Shown in pieces: positions 1 through 7,667 of a stretch of DNA of 14,145 bases. The stretch comes from Oceanospirillales bacterium (GTDB taxonomy: Bacteria > Pseudomonadota > Gammaproteobacteria > Xanthomonadales > SZUA-36), in assembly GCA_003232965.1 (NCBI GenBank), contig QIKG01000281.1, positions 1 through 14,145 of the forward strand, given 5' to 3'. The notes under the pieces were generated by a model. It did no database searches, was not told where the DNA came from, and worked only from the letters and a program-made list of their open reading frames with translations. The translations under genes were made by a program, and so were the position numbers. Within the stretch, counting starts at the first letter, position 1. Each line of letters begins with the position of its first letter.

Positions 1-165
1 TTGTTGGTAACGCCTTCCCAATCGGAGATCAACGCCTTTTATCGTTTTTTTGTCATCTGTGAAGCATACCAGAATTTGTGTAGATACCTATAATGCCTAA
101 GGGGGGGGGTTGTAAACAAATTACTTTTTATTTTACAGACCCGTAAGTTAATTGATGTCCGTCGA

Positions 166-684
166 TCAATCAAGTTGACCTCTGGTGGTCTCATGTTCAA
201 GCAGTATCTTTTTAAGTAACATGGCTAAGGATTTTTGCTCACTTGTCGACAGAGGGCTGAGTAACTTGTTTCCTTTATGAACGTGCTCCACCACCGCTTC
301 ATTTATCAGTTCAAAACCTTTTTTGGTCAGAGAAACAAACACCCCTCTGCGGTCATTGGGATTTGCTTGTCGTTGAACCAGCATCTTAGACTCCAGTTTA
401 TCAATACGATTGGTCATCGCGCCAGAGGAGAGCATGAGTGCTCGGAATAATCGGTTGGGGGTTAATGCGTAAGGCTCTCCAGAACGCAACAGCGTAGCGA
501 GCACGTCAAACTCACCATTGTTGAGACCAAATTTAGCGAATACTTGTTGTAATTCCACGCTAAAGACATTACTCAAACGGACTAATCGCCCCATGACGGC
601 CATTGGGGATGAGTCGATATCTGGTCGTTCATTGCGCCACTGCTCTAAAACTAAATCTACGTGATCATATTTCATGGAAGGCAT
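166..684 (-). CDS. pecS: PecS-like MarR-family transcriptional regulator
   Basis: A 172-residue MarR-family winged-helix repressor. The N-terminal helix carries QWRNERPD (W16), a hallmark of the PecS/HucR urate-responsive branch, followed by EFDVLATLLRSGEPYALTPN and the wing region DRRGVFVSLTKKGFELI. W16, D60, R67, R93 and R105 reproduce the spacing of the urate-contacting residues I recall for HucR (W20, D73, R80, R106, R118), apart from a shorter gap between Trp and Asp. In Dickeya, PecS represses indigoidine genes, and this gene is divergent from an indigoidine synthetase, so pathway-specific repression and autoregulation are likely. No clear Shine-Dalgarno precedes either the first Met or Met4; Met4 gives an N-terminus closer to Dickeya PecS. 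The family call is firm; urate as ligand is inferred. Confidence 0.9.
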   Translation of the reverse strand: MPSMKYDHVDLVLEQWRNERPDIDSSPMAVMGRLVRLSNVFSVELQQVFAKFGLNNGEFDVLATLLRSGEPYALTPNRLFRALMLSSGAMTNRIDKLESKMLVQRQANPNDRRGVFVSLTKKGFELINEAVVEHVHKGNKLLSPLSTSEQKSLAMLLKKILLEHETTRGQLD

Positions 685-718
685 ACTAACACCATTTTTT
701 TTTAATTTAAAAGCATAG

Positions 719-746
719 TTGACATTATTTTAACGTCATGTATATT
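719..746 (+). promoter_or_regulatory. Sigma70-like promoter for indC
   Basis: TTGACA at 719-724 matches the -35 consensus exactly. It is followed after 16 bases by TATATT at 741-746, five of six matches to the -10 consensus. This is the best promoter-like sequence upstream of indC. Transcription would start near 752-755. The -10 box lies inside the palindrome at 736-753, so a protein bound there would block polymerase. Confidence 0.6.
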
Positions 747-753
747 TACATGA
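736..753. promoter_or_regulatory. 18-bp palindrome, probable PecS-like operator
   Basis: TCATGTATATTTACATGA is a perfect inverted repeat: seven-base arms TCATGTA and TACATGA around a TATT centre. Size and symmetry suit a MarR dimer, and it resembles the core TCGTATATTACGA that I recall for Dickeya PecS sites. It covers the indC -10 box and lies about 50 bp upstream of the pecS-like start, so one site could control both genes. Operator function is inferred from position and symmetry. Confidence 0.6.
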
Positions 754-778
754 AGCATCTTTATGTGAAGACACTTTG

Positions 779-796
779 CACCGATGAAAATCGGTG
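779..796 (+). other. GAAA-tetraloop hairpin in the indC leader
   Basis: CACCGAT, GAAA, ATCGGTG forms a seven-base-pair stem capped by a GNRA-type loop inside the predicted indC leader. No U-run follows, so it is not an intrinsic terminator. It may stabilise the 5' end of the mRNA or be part of a larger leader structure; no known riboswitch class was recognised. Confidence 0.45.
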
Positions 797-890
797 GTAA
801 GGCTATTCAATACTATGGATAAAAATAAAGAACTCATATCAATTTCTAACTAAACTTGCTTTAGATAAATATTATCAAGGAGGTAATATT

Positions 891-3800
891 ATGAATATTG
901 AACATCAATGGGTATTAAGCATGGAAGCTATGAATATAGCCGCTACAGAGCCCGAAGGAATCGATCTCAGGTTGTCCGATGAAAAGTGCTTACCCGACCT
1001 GCTTTGGGAACAAGCACAAATCTGTCCAGATAGGACAGCTGTTATCTATGGACAACAGGTTTTGACTTATCGTGAGCTAGTGCAGAATAGTTTTAACTTA
1101 GCCAGGTATTTTCAGTATCTTGGTGTTACACCCGATGATTGTATTGGTATTTTTACCGAACCATCCCTTGAACTGATGATAGGTACTTGGGGTATCTTAT
1201 TTTCAGGTAGTGCCTATTTGCCACTCTCACCTGAATACCCTGAAGAACGATTGAGGTACATGATAAAAGATTCTCGTATAAAGATTATTTTTTCTCAGAA
1301 AAACCTTAAAGTAAGATTAAATATGCTGGTGCCAGAAGATATGATTATTGTTACTCTTGATGATGTAGCAGCGTTCATTACAATTCATGGCATGAGTAAA
1401 AAATACGAACTAAGTTGCGAGTTAAATAAAGACAATCTTGCCTATATTATTTACACCTCTGGTAGTACTGGAAAACCGAAGGGAGTAATGATCGAACACC
1501 ATAGTATTGTTAACCAGATGCATTGGCTACAAAAAACTTTTAATCTCAATGATGAAAGTGTTGTGTTGCAGAAGACTCCTGTGAGCTTTGATGCAGCTCA
1601 ATGGGAAGTTCTCGCTTCGTGTCTAGGTTGTACCGTGATTATGGGTAAGCCAGGTATTTATCGAAATCCCGAAGAGTTGATCAAGACCATTACTCGTCAT
1701 CGAGTGACGACCTTACAATGTGTACCTACACTTCTGCAAATGTTGCTAGATACCGTTGGATTCCTCAATTGCAGATCGCTGACGAAAATTTTTAGTGGAG
1801 GTGAAGTTCTAAGCAAAAATTTGGCATCTCAATGCTTAGAATTATTACCAAAATGCGATCTGATCAACCTATATGGACCGACCGAGTGTACGATTAATAC
1901 GTCTGCTCACGTTGTTGACAGGGAAACTGTGACAGTTGGCCCAAATGCAATTTCGATTGGTATGCCTGTTCTCAATACCCAGTATTACATCCTTGATAAC
2001 AAAGGATCACAGACTAAGTTAGAGGAGATTGGTGAGCTATTTATCGCAGGTAAACAGCTTGCACGAGGCTATCTTCACAAGCCAGATCTGACGGCAGACC
2101 GGTTCGTCGCTAATCCATTTGCAGTGGGTACAGAAAGTGCAAAACTATATCGGACGGGCGATTTGGCGTTCTGGAATACAGATGGTACGGTTCAATTTTC
2201 AGGGCGGGCTGATAATCAGATTAAGCTTGGAGGTTTTAGGATTGAGCTTGACGAAATCCGCCTGGTTATCGAGGATCATAGCTGGGTTAAAAATGCGGTG
2301 ATATTGATCAAAATCGATGCTCATACCAAATTTCAAAATTTGATCGCCTACATAGAGCTAAATCAAGCAGAAGCCGCTTTGATGGACCAAGGCAGTCATG
2401 GATCGCATCATCAATCCAAGGAGAGTAAGCTTCAAGTCAAGGCCCAGCTGTCGAATACTGGTTGTCGGAATTCTGCAGAAATTAGCAACAAGGTGGTCAT
2501 CGAATTACCTGGAAAAATGCCAAATGACAAACAACGTCACAAGGTATTTGCCCGCAAGACTTACCGCTTATACGAAGGAGGTTGTGTTAGTCAGGCAGAT
2601 ATCGCACAGCTGCTCAGTAAACCGTTCAAAGGTTCAATCGCGCGTAGCGTGGCCAAGCTCAGCTTCGCGGAGCTTGGCGAGATACTAAGATACTTTGGGC
2701 AGTTTTTAAGTCTGGAACGTTTGTTGCCAAAGTATGGTTATGCATCCCCTGGCGCGTTGTATGCGACACAGATGTATTTCGAATTGAGCAATATGAGTAG
2801 TCTTAATTCAGGTATCTACTATTACCACCCGGTGAAGCATCAACTGATATTGATGAGGGAGATTGCGGAGAAGAACGCAGAGGTACAGATCAAGATCCAC
2901 TTTATGGGCAAGAAGCGAGCAATCGAGCCAGTCTACAAAAACAACATCCAAGAAGTTCTTGAAATAGAAACCGGCCATATGCTCGGGCTGTTTGATAATG
3001 TATTGCCTGTATATGGGTTGGGTGTCGGAAAGGGTGAATTCATTCCTGCAGTAAAAAATAAATTGGAGTGCGCTGATGAAGACTATTACCTGGGTAGCTT
3101 TAAGTTAGAATCACTGGCCGAGGCTAGATCAGAAGAAGATCCCGATATCTATGTGCAGACGCATTCAGGCAAGGTCGCCGACCTACCTATGGGTCAGTAC
3201 CAATTCAAGGATGATCGTTTCGAAAAAATTTCTGAAGAACTCATTCTGAAGAAACACGTCATTGCCATCAATCAACAAGTCTATGACTACGCCAGTTTCG
3301 GCATCTCAATGGTTAGCCGTGATAGTCGAAAATGGATGCGCTATATCTCTTTAGGCAGAAAGCTCCAACTCCTGCAAATGAATGATCTTAATCTCGGTCT
3401 TATGTCTTCTGGATACAGCTCTAAGACCGGCAATAATCTACCATCGGCCAAGCGTATGGCGGGCATCCTGACGGCTTGCGGGAGAGAGATGAATTCTTTC
3501 TATTTCTGTCTCGGTGGCCGCATAAGCGATGCACAGCGAGAAAGTGAAGGAATGAAGGAAGACGCTATACACATGAAAGGTCCAGTGGAGATGATCAAAA
3601 ACGATCTTTTCAGTCTGTTGCCCAATTATATGGTACCTAACAAGATCATACTCATTGATAAATTGCCACTGACAGCCAATGGAAAAACTGATCACAAAGC
3701 GTTAACCGAACTGGAGGCCGCAAATGATGAATTTTTTAATCGACCTTTAATAGCCCCGAAGACGCAGACTGAAGAGCGGATAGGTGAAATTTGGAAGCTG

Positions 3801-4820
3801 GCAATGAAACAGGATGCAGTATCGGTACAAGATGATTTTTTCGAGTCCGGTGGTAATTCATTGATGGCTGTTTCGATGATTAATGATATTAACAAAAAAT
3901 TTCAATGCTCTTTACCTTTGCAGGTATTGTTCGCAGCGCCTACCATCGAAAAGCTTGCGCGCCGGGTTGATGGAGAGGATAATAACAAACCCGTTTCACG
4001 TTTAGTGAGTTTAGCAGCTACAGGCAATAAGCCCCCCGTCTATTGCTGGCCCGGCCTTGGTGGCTATACGATGAACCTGAGGTTGTTGGCAAATCAATTG
4101 GAGATCGACCGGCCTTTTTATGGTGTACAGGCGTACGGTATCAATCAAGGTGAGACGCCGTTCTCCACGATTACGGAAATGGCGACGACAGACATCAAGG
4201 CAATAAAGCGTGTTCAGTCACTTGGTCCCTATATCTTATGGGGGTATTCTTTTGGGGCACGGGTTGCTTTTGAGGTGGCCTATCAACTTGAGCAGTCTGG
4301 AGAGCGTGTCGACAACCTGTTCCTGATTGCTCCGGGGTCGCCGAAATTGCATGCCCAGATCGAATCCTTGTGCGGTAATGAATCCACATTTGAAAATAAG
4401 ACCTTCGTGACGATTCTGTTTTCGGTTTTTGCGCACAGCATCGCTAGCCCAGCACTGGATGAATGTTTGAAGGCAGTAAAAGACGAAGCAAATTTTATCG
4501 CGTTCATTTGTTCACGTTACAAACATCTCGACCCTGATTTGGTGAAACGGATTACTCAGGTTGTGCGTCAGACATATGAATTCGAGTATACATTTCGAGA
4601 ACTTAAAGAGCGGAAAATCAATGCCCCGATAACGATTTTCAAAGCACGAAGTGACGATTATTCGTTTCTTGAGAATAGCCAAGACTATTCGATGAAAGCT
4701 CTGACTGTGATCAACCTGGAGTCGGATCATTATAGTTTGCTCAAGCGCTCGGGTATCAACGAACTGGTATCAATAATTCATGGATTTGCTGCCTCACCAA
4801 CAACGAAAAAATTCAATTGA
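891..4820 (+). CDS. indC: Indigoidine synthetase, single-module NRPS (A-Ox-A-T-TE)
   Basis: A 1309-residue synthetase, the usual size for IndC/BpsA enzymes. These activate L-glutamine, oxidise and cyclise it on the carrier domain, and release a product that dimerises to the blue pigment indigoidine. Adenylation motifs are YTSGSTGKPKG (188-198), SFDAAQWEV, YGPTECT (328-334) and GRADNQIKLGGFRIE (438-452). A nitroreductase-like FMN oxidase domain (about 550-890; RKTYRLYEGG at 555-564, SSGYSSKTGNNLPSAKRM near 840) is inserted before A10 (LPLTANGKT, K932). Carrier FFESGGNSL has S990; the thioesterase has GYSFG (S1120) and SDHYS (H1280). Read by alignment from memory, the pocket code is DAWQFGLINK, close to that of glutamine-activating IndC. 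A strong Shine-Dalgarno fixes the start. The reading frame is intact. No phosphopantetheinyl transferase lies in the window, so one must act in trans. Confidence 0.95.
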   Translation: MNIEHQWVLSMEAMNIAATEPEGIDLRLSDEKCLPDLLWEQAQICPDRTAVIYGQQVLTYRELVQNSFNLARYFQYLGVTPDDCIGIFTEPSLELMIGTWGILFSGSAYLPLSPEYPEERLRYMIKDSRIKIIFSQKNLKVRLNMLVPEDMIIVTLDDVAAFITIHGMSKKYELSCELNKDNLAYIIYTSGSTGKPKGVMIEHHSIVNQMHWLQKTFNLNDESVVLQKTPVSFDAAQWEVLASCLGCTVIMGKPGIYRNPEELIKTITRHRVTTLQCVPTLLQMLLDTVGFLNCRSLTKIFSGGEVLSKNLASQCLELLPKCDLINLYGPTECTINTSAHVVDRETVTVGPNAISIGMPVLNTQYYILDNKGSQTKLEEIGELFIAGKQLARGYLHKPDLTADRFVANPFAVGTESAKLYRTGDLAFWNTDGTVQFSGRADNQIKLGGFRIELDEIRLVIEDHSWVKNAVILIKIDAHTKFQNLIAYIELNQAEAALMDQGSHGSHHQSKESKLQVKAQLSNTGCRNSAEISNKVVIELPGKMPNDKQRHKVFARKTYRLYEGGCVSQADIAQLLSKPFKGSIARSVAKLSFAELGEILRYFGQFLSLERLLPKYGYASPGALYATQMYFELSNMSSLNSGIYYYHPVKHQLILMREIAEKNAEVQIKIHFMGKKRAIEPVYKNNIQEVLEIETGHMLGLFDNVLPVYGLGVGKGEFIPAVKNKLECADEDYYLGSFKLESLAEARSEEDPDIYVQTHSGKVADLPMGQYQFKDDRFEKISEELILKKHVIAINQQVYDYASFGISMVSRDSRKWMRYISLGRKLQLLQMNDLNLGLMSSGYSSKTGNNLPSAKRMAGILTACGREMNSFYFCLGGRISDAQRESEGMKEDAIHMKGPVEMIKNDLFSLLPNYMVPNKIILIDKLPLTANGKTDHKALTELEAANDEFFNRPLIAPKTQTEERIGEIWKLAMKQDAVSVQDDFFESGGNSLMAVSMINDINKKFQCSLPLQVLFAAPTIEKLARRVDGEDNNKPVSRLVSLAATGNKPPVYCWPGLGGYTMNLRLLANQLEIDRPFYGVQAYGINQGETPFSTITEMATTDIKAIKRVQSLGPYILWGYSFGARVAFEVAYQLEQSGERVDNLFLIAPGSPKLHAQIESLCGNESTFENKTFVTILFSVFAHSIASPALDECLKAVKDEANFIAFICSRYKHLDPDLVKRITQVVRQTYEFEYTFRELKERKINAPITIFKARSDDYSFLENSQDYSMKALTVINLESDHYSLLKRSGINELVSIIHGFAASPTTKKFN

Positions 4821-4835
4821 ATTGGAAAAAATTCA
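4805..4835. repeat. Short direct repeat and palindrome at the indC 3' end
   Basis: GAAAAAATTCA occurs at 4805-4815 and again at 4825-4835. Between and overlapping them is a perfect 14-bp palindrome, AATTCAATTGAATT (4810-4823), which contains the indC stop codon. The arrangement marks the boundary between indC and the differently composed genes downstream. It is not followed by a T-run, so I do not call a terminator. Confidence 0.4.
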
Positions 4836-4844
4836 GGAGTAGAT

Positions 4845-4952
4845 ATGCCACACGTCAATATCAAGTTTGTTCCCCCGTGACATTGAATGAAATGCAGAAA
4901 AATAAGTTGACGAAAGATCCCACTGTTTTTAGGTTAATTAGACAAAGAGAAT
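4845..4952 (+). pseudogene. Relic of a PptA/4-oxalocrotonate tautomerase-type gene
   Basis: After a fair Shine-Dalgarno (CAGGAG, 4834-4839), an ATG at 4845 encodes MPHVNIKFVPP and then hits TGA at 4878. MPH-I/V-x-I-K-x-F/V-P is the typical start of PptA (YdcE)-type small tautomerases, where Pro2 is the catalytic base. One added base in the C-run at 4872-4876 would continue the frame into VTLNEMQKNKLTKD, which lines up with RELDEQQKAALAAD as I recall it for E. coli PptA. Similarity then stops and the frame ends at the TAA just before 4953. The rest of the domain (about 40-50 residues) is missing, so even with the frameshift repaired it would not be functional. The match is short and partly from memory. 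Confidence 0.5.
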
Positions 4953-4956
4953 AAAT

Positions 4957-5550
4957 ATGAAAAAACGTATAGTTACAACTACCACTCCTATACTTTTGTT
5001 CGCACTGCTACAGTTCCCTGCTGAGGCTCAAAATGTGATCATTACCTATGCTGACGGTAGAGTTGACGGTGGGATTCGTCAGGCAGCCGATTTAGAGGAT
5101 GAATCAGATTCTCCTGGAGATATATTCGTATTTGATCAAAAATTACTCGCTGATGACGCAGAAATGGAGATTGGGCGAAACGCGGGATATTGCATTCGCA
5201 CGGATCCTGGTGCGCCGGACTTCTCCAGCACTGATCATCCGACCTTGCCCGACGACCCATACAACAATTACTGGCAGTGCAGCTGGACTTTGTCCTTTTC
5301 TGAGCACTCTGGATATACTGGCTCGATCACAGTTTCTGGCCGCGAAGCCGAGTTTGGCACATCCCGAGTACCCATCGTGGGCGGCACCGGTGAATTTATC
5401 GGGGCAACCGGCGTATTGATTAGCACGCCAATTCCACAGGGGGAACAAGGGGAAGAGGGTGTCCTCTATCTCCAGGAATTAAATGTTTTTTTCGCGCGAC
5501 ACACTACTGATTATCGGCGATACCGGTGGAGAGAGCACAGCGCCGATTAG
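4957..5550 (+). CDS. Secreted allene oxide cyclase/dirigent-type barrel protein
   Basis: A 197-residue protein with an export signal (MKKR start, hydrophobic stretch 9-20, likely cleavage after AEA at about residue 24). The mature part has the pattern of the AOC-barrel/dirigent superfamily: GDIFVFDQKLL, then EIGRNAGYCIRTDPG, WQCSWTLSF, GSITVSG and VPIVGGTGEFIGATGVL. The GGTG-F-GA-G segment is the strongest signature. Two cysteines (in GYC and QCS) might form a periplasmic disulfide. In plants the fold steers radical coupling (dirigent) or cyclises allene oxides; bacterial members are mostly uncharacterised, so no reaction is assigned. It starts 33 bases before the cyclase gene's ATG, suggesting co-transcription with it. 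A weak promoter (TTGACG at 4907, 17-bp spacer, TAGGTT) may lie upstream. G+C looks higher than in indC. Confidence 0.75.
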   Translation: MKKRIVTTTTPILLFALLQFPAEAQNVIITYADGRVDGGIRQAADLEDESDSPGDIFVFDQKLLADDAEMEIGRNAGYCIRTDPGAPDFSSTDHPTLPDDPYNNYWQCSWTLSFSEHSGYTGSITVSGREAEFGTSRVPIVGGTGEFIGATGVLISTPIPQGEQGEEGVLYLQELNVFFARHTTDYRRYRWREHSAD

Positions 5551-5582
5551 CATATTATCTAACATAATTTAAGGAAAAACTA

Positions 5583-6572
5583 ATGATGCATTTAATTATG
5601 AATACCTCTTCCGCCGCCGCCCTTTTTTTCATCGTTCTGAGCACGTCTGCCCTCGCGGCGGCTCCGGAAGTTGGCAAAAGTCCTTGGGGCCCTGACGATG
5701 AGATTGGCCGTCTGAACCTGATGAGTGACAAAAGCCGCCTTGAGATTCTCGCTCAGATTGGTACGGGTAAAGCCTATGATCTTAGTGTTGACTATTATGT
5801 TGGCATGCCCAGCTGGCATGGGATTGGTGATCCACGCTATCAATATTGGCTGACCCATACACCGCGAGGCACGGCGATTGATGATCCCATGCGTGTGGGG
5901 GCAAAAACCAACAACCACGTAAGCTACACGGGGGATGCGGTATCTATGTATACCCATATGGGCACCCATATTGACGCGCTCAATCATTTTGGGCTAAACG
6001 GAAAAATTTGGAACGGGTTTGCAGCCGATAAATATTTAGGGGATCGAGGTTGGGCCAAAACGGGTGCGGAAACCATCCCACCGATCATTGCGCGAGGTGT
6101 TCTGATTGACCTGCCCACCGCCAAGGGTCTTGATGAATTACCGCCCAATTATCGAATCATGGCCTCTGATATCCGTAATGCCTTGGTCCACCACAAGGTG
6201 GATCTTAGATCAGGTGATGTGGTTATGATTCGAACCGGTCGCATGGCACGTTACCATAATGACAAGGCCTTCATGCATGAGGCACCTGGTCTGGATCTGG
6301 ATGCCGCCCGCTGGTTAGTCGAGGAGAAGGGCGCCATGATGATTGGTGCGGATAACCTTAGCTTGGAGGCGTTTCCGTCACAGACCGAGAATAATTATAT
6401 TCCTGTTCATACTTACCTGTTGGCAGAGCAAGGTGTGATGATCATGGAACTGGTCATGTTGGAGGAGTTGGCGAAGGACAAAATCTATGAATTCGCTTTC
6501 ATCGGCGGATCGCTGAAATTTAGTGGAGCCTCCGCAGCTCCGATGCGTCCCATCGCTTTCCCGCTAAAGTGA
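5583..6572 (+). CDS. Secreted cyclase-family (kynurenine-formamidase-like) metal hydrolase
   Basis: A 329-residue member of the cyclase/kynurenine formamidase superfamily (PF04199 type). The metal-binding signature HxGTHxDxxxH is complete: H125, G127, T128, H129, D131, H135 in THMGTHIDALNHF. Other family features are GPDDEIGRLNLM near the mature N-terminus, GDVVMIRTGR, and the C-terminal EFAFIGGSLKFSGASAAPMRPIAFPL. The N-terminus is a signal peptide ending in ALAAA, so the enzyme is likely periplasmic or exported. AAGGA at 5571-5575, seven bases before ATG 5583, supports the chosen start, although Met codons at 5586 and 5598 are possible. Family members hydrolyse amide or cyclic-imide bonds or perform cyclisations; the substrate here cannot be read from sequence. 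It is probably co-transcribed with the barrel protein upstream. Confidence 0.85.
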   Translation: MMHLIMNTSSAAALFFIVLSTSALAAAPEVGKSPWGPDDEIGRLNLMSDKSRLEILAQIGTGKAYDLSVDYYVGMPSWHGIGDPRYQYWLTHTPRGTAIDDPMRVGAKTNNHVSYTGDAVSMYTHMGTHIDALNHFGLNGKIWNGFAADKYLGDRGWAKTGAETIPPIIARGVLIDLPTAKGLDELPPNYRIMASDIRNALVHHKVDLRSGDVVMIRTGRMARYHNDKAFMHEAPGLDLDAARWLVEEKGAMMIGADNLSLEAFPSQTENNYIPVHTYLLAEQGVMIMELVMLEELAKDKIYEFAFIGGSLKFSGASAAPMRPIAFPLK

Positions 6573-6575
6573 TAG

Positions 6576-6680
6576 AACCGTTGGGCGTGGCCGTTAACTC
6601 ATTCCAACTATGAAGAAGCACTTGCTGTGCAAAATACCAAACTGCCCTATCAGCAACCGGAAAATAGGTGTAAACGATGA
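6576..6680 (+). pseudogene. 3' relic of an unidentified gene upstream of psuG
   Basis: An open frame without a start codon begins right after the cyclase stop and runs 34 codons to TGA at 6678-6680. It includes WPLTHSNYEEALAVQNTKLP. Its stop overlaps the psuG ATG (6677) as ATGA, the classic junction of coupled operon genes, while the reading frame upstream is lost. I infer the last codons of a gene that preceded psuG, cut off when the cyclase segment joined. IndB-type phosphatase, sugar kinase or transporter genes are the usual psuG neighbours; I cannot tell which this was. Confidence 0.4.
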
Positions 6681-7667
6681 AGAGTAATTAACATGAAGAT
6701 GTTCCACTGGTATTCAGTGAAGAAGTTGCAGACGCACTCAACAACGGTAAGCCGGTGGTAGCATTGGAATCAAATGTTATTGCTCATGGTTTGAGTTTTC
6801 CGGAAAACATTATAACGGCAAAGAAGGTGGAGGAGGTAGTCAGGACTGGAGGCTCTGTTCCGGCGACGATTGGTATTGACAACGGCCGTATTCTGATCGG
6901 GATGACCGATGAGAACATTGAACGTTTTGCTACCACGCCAGACATCCCCAAAGTCAATAGTCGGGATCTGTCTGTCATTCTGGCAAAGGGAGGGATGGGC
7001 GCTATACCAGCGTTGCTTCTTCTCTGGTGGCAGCAGAGCTTGCAAATATCCTATTTTCGCATCGGCCGGTATCGTCGGTGTGCACCGGGGCGTGGAAAAG
7101 AGCATGGATATCTCCTCGGATTTGATTCAGTTTACTCGATCTAAAGTGGCGGTTGTTTGTGCCGGTGCAAACAACATTCTTGATCTCGGTTTGACAATGG
7201 AGTTTCTTGAGACGCACTGTGTCCCCGTGATTTCCTACAAATTCGACTATTTCCCCGCGTTCTATTGTAGATCCAGTGGCCTGCGCAGTCCGCATCGCTT
7301 AGATGATGAAGCAATGATTGCTTGAGCTATTGAACTTTATTGGGGTTTAGGCAAAAACAGCTCAGTGCTGATTACCACTCCGACAAAAGAAGAGAATGCA
7401 ATCGATAGCCAAGCTATCGAAGCGGAAATAGAGAAAGCTGTCAGAGCTGCCAACAAGGATGGCGTCACGGGTAGCGCTCTTACTAAATATTTGATGCGAG
7501 TTATAGATAAGGCAACGGAAGGCCGATCCGCTAAGGCGAATATGGCAGTTCTTATCAATACGGCTGAAGTAGCAGGTCGTCTTGCGGCAGCGCATGCACA
7601 GTACCGTGTTGAGAATTCACTTTATCAATTAGGAAACTATCCGCCGGAAATAAACTTTGTATCATAA
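6677..7667 (+). pseudogene. indA: Pseudouridine-5'-phosphate glycosidase (PsuG/IndA) pseudogene
   Basis: Pieced together, three frames give a full-length PsuG/IndA of about 330 codons. It starts at ATG 6677 (AGGTG upstream), with KPVVALESNVIAHG, GGSVPATIGIDNGRI, GIVGVHRGVEKSMDISSDL, VVCAGANNILDLGLT and a complete C-terminal domain with GRSAKANMAVLINTAEVA. Lesions: TAA at codon 5 (6689-6691); an apparent 2-base TA duplication at about 7003-7006; a 1-base loss from a C-run at about 7050; and TGA at 7323-7325, in line with the rest of the frame, probably from CGA. The lysine expected in CAGAK (the Schiff-base residue of E. coli PsuG, K166 from memory) is Asn (7170-7172). PsuG cleaves pseudouridine 5'-phosphate to uracil and ribose 5-phosphate. 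indA accompanies indC in many indigoidine clusters, and a homologue acts in C-nucleoside (minimycin) synthesis. The position downstream of indC favours an indA origin. Confidence 0.9.

Larger units (their letters stand above)
685..890. promoter_or_regulatory. Divergent control region between pecS-like gene and indC
   Basis: A 206-bp AT-rich region separating the two divergent genes. It holds the promoter, palindrome, leader hairpin and Shine-Dalgarno listed separately. AAGGAGG at 877-883, seven bases before the ATG at 891, is a near-perfect ribosome binding site and fixes the indC start. With the promoter at 719-746 the indC leader would be about 135 nt, which is long. The region contains no recognisable small gene. 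Confidence 0.7.

Noticed and set aside
1..165. An open frame from the window edge to TAA at 91-93 (30 codons), and a run of nine G at 101-109.
   Set aside because: No family resemblance on either strand, no start visible, and the G-run could be an assembly or strain feature. Nothing supportable as a gene; I see nothing else in this stretch.
151..170. Inverted repeat ATTGAT/ATCAAT at the 3' end of the pecS-like gene as a terminator.
   Set aside because: The stem is only six AT-rich pairs, overlaps the stop codon and is not followed by a T-run on the minus strand.
2119..2688. Open frames inside indC in other frames on the plus strand.
   Set aside because: They overlap conserved adenylation and oxidase motifs in the main frame and have no family resemblance of their own.
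5592..5987. A 131-codon minus-strand frame opposite the cyclase gene.
   Set aside because: It is antisense to the conserved metal-binding region and signal peptide; no motif or start signal supports it.
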